Assembly (NCBI GenBank): GCA_910586985.1
Contig: CAJUKK010000001.1
Span: 310,001 to 374,000, forward strand
Length of the DNA: 64,000 bases
Origin: an uncultured Christensenellaceae bacterium
GTDB lineage: Bacteria; Bacillota; Clostridia; Christensenellales; Borkfalkiaceae
Direction of reading: 5' to 3'
Shown: positions 58,753 to 64,000 of the stretch, in pieces
Layout of the letters: each line of letters opens with the position of its first letter
Position numbering within the stretch: position 1 is the first letter of the stretch
Program-made: the position numbers and the translations under genes
The notes under the pieces: generated by a model
Database searches by the model: none
Told to the model about the DNA's origin: nothing
The model's input: the letters and a program-made list of their open reading frames with translations, nothing else

Positions 58753-60457
58753 TACATTTTCCAATATAAGAAAGAATTTCTTCTTTTGATAATCCGAATT
58801 TTTGCGAAAGCGCGCGCGGTTCGCCGTGCGGAATAAACGTATCGTTCAATCCAAACGCCTTAATGCACTTATTGCCGCCCATGTAAAAACGGTTGATCGC
58901 ATCGCCCAAACCGCCGATCGCCGCATTGTCTTCTATCGTGATAACGTACTTTTGCGTTGCATTTTGTAAAAGCTCCCGATCCAACGGACGCAAAAATCGG
59001 GCGTTGACTAAAGTAAAATCTAATCCTTGCATATTTGCATCCGCTAAAACGTTTTCGGCAAGCGAAATGCAGCGTTCACCCGCGGCAAGCACGATTATGT
59101 CTGACAAACTACTGTGTAAAATTTCAAATTTTCCAATTTCAACAGCATTTGCCCGCCCCTCTGCGCCGTCACGCGGATACCGAATGGCAAACGGGTGGGA
59201 ATAGTCTGCGCTTAATTTTATAAGTTCCCGAAACTCGGCAATATTTTTGGGAATTGCAACGGTCAGATTTGGAATAAACGATAGATACGAAAGATCGAAT
59301 ACGCCTTGATGGGTCTCTCCGTCCGCCCCCGTTATTCCCGCGCGATCGATACAAAAAGTAACGGGTAAATCCTGACCGCAAACGTCGTGGATTATTTCGT
59401 CGAAAGCTCTCTGTAAAAAAGTCGAATAGATCGCATAATAAGGTTTTAACCCTTGAGATGCCATTGCCGCACAGAGCACGGAGGCGTGTTCTTCGCAAAT
59501 TCCAACGTCAAAGGCGCGATCGGGAAATACATTAAAAAAGTTTCTCAGTCCCAAAGCGTCCGTCATCGCCGCCGTTACTGCCACAATTTTTTCGTTTTCT
59601 TTTGCGAGTTTCGTAAGTTCTTCGCCAAGTGCAACCGAATATTCTTTCTTTTTTGTACCGCCGTGCGGCGATATACCGTGCGTACGGTCGGGAGCATTTT
59701 CACAAAAAGGATGCCCCTGCCCTTTTTTTGTGGACAGATGCAGCAAAACGCTTCCGTTTTGTAATTTTTGTTTGGCTGTTTCCAACACAGACAACATCTC
59801 GCATATATCGTTGCCGTTATAAACGCCCATGTATTGAAGTCCGAAACGTTCGAACAGCCGTATATCGTCGCGAAGAAACGGCTCGCGTTTCATCTCGTCT
59901 AAAATTTCATGCGCACCGCCGACCGTAGGCGAAATAGACATTCCGTTGTCGTTAAGAATAAATAAAACGGAAGTTTCTAAAATATGTATGCTATTGAGAG
60001 CTTCGTAAATAAGACCGTTATTGAAGGAACCGTCCCCGACAAGCGCAATTACCCGATAGTTTTCGCCGAGCAAATCCCGCGCCTTTGCGATTCCGAGCGC
60101 GGCAGAGAGCGCGGTGCCCGCATGCCCCGTCTCATAACAGTCAAATTCGCTTTCCGAACGCTTGGGGAAACCAGACAACCCTCCCTCTTGCCGCAATGTG
60201 GAAAAACGGTTTGCGCGCCCCGATAACAGTTTATGCGTATAGCATTGATGTCCCACGTCGAACACGATTTTGTCGTGCGGAAAATCGAAAACACGGTGTA
60301 AAGCGACCGTAAGTTCGACAACTCCCAAATTTGAAGAAAGATGCCCTCCGCATTCCGCAACGGTGTGGACGATTTCCGTACGGATATCCTCGCAATATTC
60401 CTTTAATTGTTGAGAAGAGAGCGCGCATAGCTGCTCTCTGTTTAATTCTTTTAACAT
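58739..60457 (-). CDS. dxs: 1-deoxy-D-xylulose-5-phosphate synthase
   Basis: A 572-residue thiamine-diphosphate enzyme making DXP from pyruvate and glyceraldehyde-3-phosphate, the first step of the isoprenoid pathway completed by the IspH domain of the plus-strand fusion. The ThDP motif GDGSFNNGLIYEALN is near 141-155, DRAGITGADGETHQG near 371-385, and the Glu of the activation site in DVGICEEHAS. It is about 50 residues shorter than Escherichia coli Dxs, mostly from loops before the second domain. Ispa is 11 bases upstream. Confidence 0.95.
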   Translation of the reverse strand: MLKELNREQLCALSSQQLKEYCEDIRTEIVHTVAECGGHLSSNLGVVELTVALHRVFDFPHDKIVFDVGHQCYTHKLLSGRANRFSTLRQEGGLSGFPKRSESEFDCYETGHAGTALSAALGIAKARDLLGENYRVIALVGDGSFNNGLIYEALNSIHILETSVLFILNDNGMSISPTVGGAHEILDEMKREPFLRDDIRLFERFGLQYMGVYNGNDICEMLSVLETAKQKLQNGSVLLHLSTKKGQGHPFCENAPDRTHGISPHGGTKKKEYSVALGEELTKLAKENEKIVAVTAAMTDALGLRNFFNVFPDRAFDVGICEEHASVLCAAMASQGLKPYYAIYSTFLQRAFDEIIHDVCGQDLPVTFCIDRAGITGADGETHQGVFDLSYLSFIPNLTVAIPKNIAEFRELIKLSADYSHPFAIRYPRDGAEGRANAVEIGKFEILHSSLSDIIVLAAGERCISLAENVLADANMQGLDFTLVNARFLRPLDRELLQNATQKYVITIEDNAAIGGLGDAINRFYMGGNKCIKAFGLNDTFIPHGEPRALSQKFGLSKEEILSYIGKCNARG

Positions 60458-60468
60458 GGCGGCTCCTG

Positions 60469-61344
60469 TCAGTGTGTGCGCGTACGTACAAAACGTACAA
60501 GTTGCCGTAAAAAGGAAACGTCTTCCGCAATTCCTTCAAGCTGGGCTTCGCAACGCTCCGCCACAAGGTCGGCTCTCAGTTCCGCGCTCTTTAAACCGTA
60601 AAGTTTTACGCAGGTAAGCTTATTTTCCGCGCTGTCCTTGCCTACGGTTTTCCCAAGATCTTCGCTCTTGCCCTTTACGTCTAGAATATCGTCCGTCATC
60701 TGGAAAAGCACGCCGAGTTCCGCGCCGAATGCGCACATTTCGGTAAAATTCCTACCCGTCAGAATTGCAGCCATAACAAGCGGCGCGGCGATCAGTTTTC
60801 CGGTTTTATTGGCATATATAAACTGTAATGCATCTTCTCCCGAATCGTCGCTGTTTTCGTAAAGAATATCCGCCGATTGCCCCGCAATCATACCGCCCGC
60901 ACCGGCAGCGTCGATCAGCCATTTTGCCGCTAGGCGGTGCGTTTCGCCGCGTCCGCTCTCAGAAAGAGCGATCGAGCATGCCTCGGAAAGCAACGCGTCT
61001 CCTGCAAGAATGGCGTTTGCCTCGCCAAACTTTTTATGATTGGAAGGCATTCCCCTCCGAAAGTCGTCGTTATCCATAGCGGGCAAATCGTCGTGAATAA
61101 GCGAATAGGTATGTATACACTCTATAGCAAGCGCGAGCATTCCCTCTTCTCCGGCATTGCCGCCGAATGATTCTAACGCAGAAAAGAACAGCGCGGGACG
61201 CAATCGTTTGCCGCCGCCCTGCAGAGAATAGCGCATGCTCTCCGCAAGAACTGCGGGACGATAGTTCATCTCCGCGCAATATTTTTCAAGAACGCGCTCA
61301 AATTGGCGCGTATATCCGTCGAATTTTTCTAAAAATTCTGTCAT
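60469..61344 (-). CDS. ispA: Polyprenyl (farnesyl) diphosphate synthase
   Basis: A 291-residue trans-prenyltransferase. The first Asp-rich motif is DDLPAMDND (near 85-93) and the second is QMTDDILDVKG (near 217-227). The residues before the first motif (CIHTYSLIHDD) suggest a C15-type product. It builds prenyl diphosphates from IPP and DMAPP for undecaprenyl carriers and other lipids. Its start overlaps the folD stop by 4 bases. The xseA and xseB genes that usually lie between folD and ispA are missing. Confidence 0.92.
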   Translation of the reverse strand: MTEFLEKFDGYTRQFERVLEKYCAEMNYRPAVLAESMRYSLQGGGKRLRPALFFSALESFGGNAGEEGMLALAIECIHTYSLIHDDLPAMDNDDFRRGMPSNHKKFGEANAILAGDALLSEACSIALSESGRGETHRLAAKWLIDAAGAGGMIAGQSADILYENSDDSGEDALQFIYANKTGKLIAAPLVMAAILTGRNFTEMCAFGAELGVLFQMTDDILDVKGKSEDLGKTVGKDSAENKLTCVKLYGLKSAELRADLVAERCEAQLEGIAEDVSFLRQLVRFVRTRTH

Positions 61345-62195
61345 GCCTGTTTCTCCGTACGCTCAAAAGCGTCGCATACATTTTGAAGGAGCATGGCGAT
61401 CGTCATCGGCCCGACTCCGCCGGGGACGGGCGTAATATATGCCGCCCGATCTTTTACATGTTCAAAATCCACGTCGCCGCAAAGCAAACCGTTATCGTCG
61501 CGGTTCATTCCTATGTCGATTACCGTTGCGCCCTCTTTCACCATATCGGCAGTGATAAATTTAGCTTTGCCGATGGCGGCGATAAGAATATCCGCGCGCA
61601 GACATTCTTCTTTTAAATTATCCGTTTTTGAATGACAGACGGTCACGGTCGCATCAGCGTTTAAGAGCAGAAGAGCCATCGGTCTCCCTACGATATTGCT
61701 CCTTCCCACAACGACGGCGCGTTTGCCTCGCGTTTCTATCCGATAACGTTTTAAAAGCTCCATAACGCCGAGCGGAGTACATGCAACAGTCCCGCCGCCT
61801 CCCGTTGCAAGCATTCCGATATTTTCAGTGGAAAATCCGTCGACGTCCTTGGAAGTAGGAATCAGCGAAAGAATACGTTCTGCGTCAAGATGTTTGGGCA
61901 AAGGCAACTGCACGAGAATGCCGTGTACGTTTCGGTCTGCTGCGAGCGAAACTATCAGTTCTTCCGCCGCACGCTGCGTTGTTTCCGCCGGCAGGTAATG
62001 CGCAAAAGAACGAATTCCCGCCTCTTCGCACGCCTTGATTTTATTCCGCACATAAACTTGTGAGGCAGCGTCGTCTCCGATGAGTACGACCGCAAGCCCC
62101 ACTTTTTTACCGTATTTCTTTTCAAATACGCGCGTCCGTTCGGACAATTCCAAACGGATATCCCGCGCGACGCTCTTTCCGTCGATCAGCGTCAT
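61341..62195 (-). CDS. folD: Methylenetetrahydrofolate dehydrogenase/cyclohydrolase
   Basis: A 284-residue bifunctional enzyme interconverting methylene- and formyl-THF. The catalytic Tyr/Lys lie in YVRNKIKACEEAGI (about 48-61). HGILVQLPLPKH (near 92-103) and KDVDGFSTENIG are typical, and the dinucleotide site is VVVGRSNIVGRPMA near 158-171. The ATGA overlap with nusB upstream and with ispA downstream shows translational coupling. Confidence 0.95.
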   Translation of the reverse strand: MTLIDGKSVARDIRLELSERTRVFEKKYGKKVGLAVVLIGDDAASQVYVRNKIKACEEAGIRSFAHYLPAETTQRAAEELIVSLAADRNVHGILVQLPLPKHLDAERILSLIPTSKDVDGFSTENIGMLATGGGGTVACTPLGVMELLKRYRIETRGKRAVVVGRSNIVGRPMALLLLNADATVTVCHSKTDNLKEECLRADILIAAIGKAKFITADMVKEGATVIDIGMNRDDNGLLCGDVDFEHVKDRAAYITPVPGGVGPMTIAMLLQNVCDAFERTEKQA

Positions 62196-62584
62196 GAATT
62201 GATTACCCCCGCGAGTACGCCGTTGACAAACGACGCAGAATTTTCCGTCGAGTATTTTGCGGCAAGCCCCGCCGCCTCGTTCACAGACACAACGTTTGGC
62301 ACGTCTTCCGCATATTTAATTTCCGCAAGAGCGATCAGCAATATTGCCCGATCGACGGGATATATACGGTATTCCTTGAACCTGAGCACCTTTTCGCCGA
62401 GCAGGTTTAAAAGTTCCTCTTTGTGCTCGGCAACAAGGCTTACGAGGCGGTCGGCAAACGCCGTATCCTCCTCGTTTAAATTTGCTTTTTTATAGACTGC
62501 GGATCTCAGCGGTTTATCCGAACCGTCATGAAACAACTCGGCAAACACCAATTTAAACGCCGCTTCTCTTGCATCGCTTCTCAT
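62192..62584 (-). CDS. nusB: Transcription antitermination factor NusB
   Basis: A 130-residue all-helical NusB that binds boxA RNA with S10 (NusE) for rRNA antitermination. The RSDAREAAFKLVFAELF start and the DRAILLIALAEIKYAEDVPNVVSVNEAAGLAAKY-type C-terminal block are diagnostic (here from about residue 78). It lies between the Asp23-family gene and folD, the usual Firmicutes order. Confidence 0.93.
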   Translation of the reverse strand: MRSDAREAAFKLVFAELFHDGSDKPLRSAVYKKANLNEEDTAFADRLVSLVAEHKEELLNLLGEKVLRFKEYRIYPVDRAILLIALAEIKYAEDVPNVVSVNEAAGLAAKYSTENSASFVNGVLAGVINS

Positions 62585-62604
62585 GTAATTCCTTCTTTTT
62601 GCGC

Positions 62605-62994
62605 TTAATTATCGCCGTTTGACTCAGAGCGCTCGGTTTCGGATTCCTGCGCAACGCTTTGCGGAGCGCTCGCATCGGGGAATACAACGCTCTGAACGTG
62701 AATATCCACTTTCGCAATCTTATACTTCGTCATCGACTCCACCATCTGTTTGATCGTCTGCTGAATGCGGTATGCGATTTCGGGCACGTTATAACCGTAT
62801 TGTGCGATCACGGAAATGTCTACGAATACGCCTTCCTTTTCAAAACAAAGTTTGATCCCCTTGCTTTTGGACGGAACAAGCTGTATACCCTCCGTCTCCT
62901 GTAAACTCAGCGCAACGATTCCGCTTACAATATCCGAATTATAAGTGACTCTTCCTTTTTGCCCGTTGGGACTATTATATTTGATACTTGCCAT
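62605..62994 (-). CDS. Asp23/Gls24-family envelope stress protein (YqhY type)
   Basis: A 129-residue small soluble protein. The Asp23 core covers about 10-108 (SDIVSGIVALSLQETEGIQ, EKEGVFVDISVIAQYGYNVPE, then IQQTIKQMVESMT). A Gln/Ser/Glu-rich tail ends it. YqhY-type members lie next to nusB and accBC and are linked to lipid synthesis control; the mechanism is not settled. A GGAG ribosome site precedes the start. Confidence 0.92.
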   Translation of the reverse strand: MASIKYNSPNGQKGRVTYNSDIVSGIVALSLQETEGIQLVPSKSKGIKLCFEKEGVFVDISVIAQYGYNVPEIAYRIQQTIKQMVESMTKYKIAKVDIHVQSVVFPDASAPQSVAQESETERSESNGDN

Positions 62995-63021
62995 AATATG
63001 CTCCTTCTCGATTTAGCAAAA

Positions 63022-63054
63022 CCTGCGCGGGACACCCCACGCAGGAATATTATA
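63022..63054 (-). promoter_or_regulatory. Promoter and leader hairpin for the asp23-nusB-folD operon
   Basis: On the minus strand TGCTATAAT (-10 hexamer at plus 63049-63054) is an extended -10 with a weak -35. A CCTGCG/CGCAGG stem (plus 63022-63027 and 63040-63045) lies at the predicted mRNA start. It can transcribe the housekeeping genes apart from the sporulation genes upstream. Confidence 0.5.
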
Positions 63055-63086
63055 GCACATAACTTATGATTTTACCACTGTTTTTA

Positions 63087-63575
63087 TTAACTTTCTGCAT
63101 AAACAGGCATAATTATTACGTTTCCGGAAACAACTCCCGTCTCTTTTTTCAACATCGTGTAGATTTTCAAAGCCGAATCGTAATTAAGCTCGTCGGAATT
63201 GATAAATACGTTGCAGCTACCCGAGTCGGAACCGATTACAACGACCGCGTCGGAAAAGCCGATCGATTTGATCATTGTTTCAATAACAAGTTCGTTTTCC
63301 ATGATACCGACCATTTTTTGTTTCATAGAAACTGCTTCGAGATATTCCGCGCTGTCTTTCGCATAAGCGGAAATTACGCTGTCGATCTGCACGAATTCTT
63401 CGCTGCGCGTTATGGTACGTTCGGAGCGGAAGGACGTGAAGTAATTTGCGGTCGTGTTATCTCCGCCGGCCGCCTCTGCCGTACGCGTGCCCGCAAGGAC
63501 GAAGTTGAATACGGCGGTTACCGCAAGCAACAGGACGAGGGTTGACATAAGTGCAATTTTCTTGGTGTTTGACAT
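63087..63575 (-). CDS. spoIIIAH: Stage III sporulation protein AH-like
   Basis: A 162-residue protein. One N-terminal membrane segment (about 7-28) is followed by a polar linker and a C-terminal domain (about 85-160, IETMIKSIGFSDAVVVIGSD). This is the ring-forming SpoIIIAH fold, which joins forespore SpoIIQ in the feeding-tube channel. It is shorter than Bacillus SpoIIIAH (218) but keeps the topology and the position after spoIIIAG. An AAGGAGA ribosome site precedes the ATG. Confidence 0.88.
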   Translation of the reverse strand: MSNTKKIALMSTLVLLLAVTAVFNFVLAGTRTAEAAGGDNTTANYFTSFRSERTITRSEEFVQIDSVISAYAKDSAEYLEAVSMKQKMVGIMENELVIETMIKSIGFSDAVVVIGSDSGSCNVFINSDELNYDSALKIYTMLKKETGVVSGNVIIMPVYAES

Positions 63576-63613
63576 AATCTATCTCCTTACAATTAGATTC
63601 ATAAAATCATATG

Positions 63614-63964
63614 CTATCCTTTCGCCGGATAGACCGAAATTTTGCTTTTTTCAAGCATTAATGCGGCAGACGCTACGTCTGCAACACGCGAACGTGCTAA
63701 CAGGCTTTCCTCGCCGCCGATTACGATGACCGCATTGACGGGAACGCCGTTTTCTTCTCCTACCATAACGCTGATGCATTCCACACCGTCGATTGTCTGC
63801 AAAAGCGCGGCAAGGCGTTGTTCATGTTCCGTCTCCGCGGAAATTTTCGAACTCCCGAAAAATACCTTCCACACGACGAGCAGCAAAAGGAGCGCGGCGA
63901 ATAAAATAAGCATGAGACGAAACGTTTTATTGGCAAACAGATTTTTAAACGTGTCTCTTTTCAT
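63614..63964 (-). CDS. spoIIIAG: Stage III sporulation protein AG-like
   Basis: A 116-residue protein, about half of Bacillus SpoIIIAG (229). It keeps a membrane segment at about 15-36 and a short ring-building-motif region (EHEQRLAALLQTIDGVECISVMVG). The end has the characteristic VADVASAALMLEKSKISVYPA. The long ring insertion of Bacillus SpoIIIAG seems to be lacking. Its ATG overlaps the stop of the preceding gene (ATGA). Confidence 0.85.
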   Translation of the reverse strand: MKRDTFKNLFANKTFRLMLILFAALLLLLVVWKVFFGSSKISAETEHEQRLAALLQTIDGVECISVMVGEENGVPVNAVIVIGGEESLLARSRVADVASAALMLEKSKISVYPAKG

Positions 63965-64000
63965 AAAATCTCCGTGTCACAGCCGTACCGTTCATTGAGT
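63961..64000 (-). CDS. C-terminal end of a gene upstream of spoIIIAG, probably spoIIIAF (partial)
   Basis: Only the last 12 codons are visible (LNERYGCDTEIL, then TGA at 63961-63963), in frame with and overlapping the spoIIIAG start by ATGA. In spoIIIA operons AF comes directly before AG, and AF proteins often end in a similar YG-containing segment. The identity is inferred from position. Confidence 0.45.
   Translation of the reverse strand, partial: LNERYGCDTEIL

Noticed and set aside
1..64000. CRISPR arrays, rRNA, tRNA, insertion sequences, prophage
   Set aside because: No regularly spaced repeats, transposase motifs, phage genes or RNA-gene signatures were seen when reading both strands; a tRNA scan was not run.

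Overview
The window is a densely packed stretch of a low-to-moderate GC Gram-positive genome, most likely an uncultured, endospore-forming anaerobe of the class Clostridia. The evidence is a dcw-type division cluster, an IspH-ribosomal protein S1 fusion (typical of Clostridia), a biotin-dependent sodium-pumping decarboxylase, a DXP isoprenoid pathway, SpoVG, SpoIVB, SpoIIIAG/AH and YtfJ, consensus SigA promoters with 17-nt spacers, and strong Shine-Dalgarno sites on most genes. No rRNA, tRNA, CRISPR array, transposase or prophage was seen.

Layout, plus strand, 1-33.6 kb: the end of murA, ftsQ, a divergent ftsA and ftsZ; a decarboxylase operon ordered mmdA-like, delta subunit, biotin carrier, beta subunit, then an OadA/PycB-type carboxyltransferase; surE, a BaiN-like flavoprotein, a chorismate mutase-CMP kinase fusion, plsC and the ispH-rpsA fusion; htpG, a cold-shock gene with a structured leader, spoVG (minus strand) and murC; orphan ilvC; a glycogen cluster glgB-glgC-glgD-glgA-glgP plus a GH13 enzyme; a tyrosine recombinase and hflX. 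A Cys-rich 60-aa gene (minus) is divergent from lexA, which is followed by a RidA-family gene.

Minus strand, 35-50.8 kb: M50 protease-scpA-scpB-DUF2953-like-ytfJ-dac-rluB; lysA; a second dac and a SpoIIM-like membrane protein; then a maltodextrin uptake operon (neopullulanase, solute-binding protein with a frameshift, malF, malG and an enlarged malK). This operon is divergent from a short LacI-family regulator. A surface lipoprotein with repeated starch-binding-like modules follows. The last 10 kb (minus strand) reads spoIIIAF(end)-spoIIIAG-spoIIIAH-asp23-nusB-folD-ispA-dxs-tlyA-nadK-argR-recN-spoIVB.

How it fits together: the lipoprotein and ABC importer probably capture and import maltodextrins, the two GH13 enzymes and GlgP process them, and GlgB/C/D/A store glucose as glycogen. 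The most notable points are a candidate stand-alone small RNA opposite ilvC, three transcripts that appear leaderless (recombinase, LacI regulator, M50 protease), the AroH-Cmk fusion, and a hybrid methylmalonyl-CoA/oxaloacetate decarboxylase operon with a degenerate first subunit.
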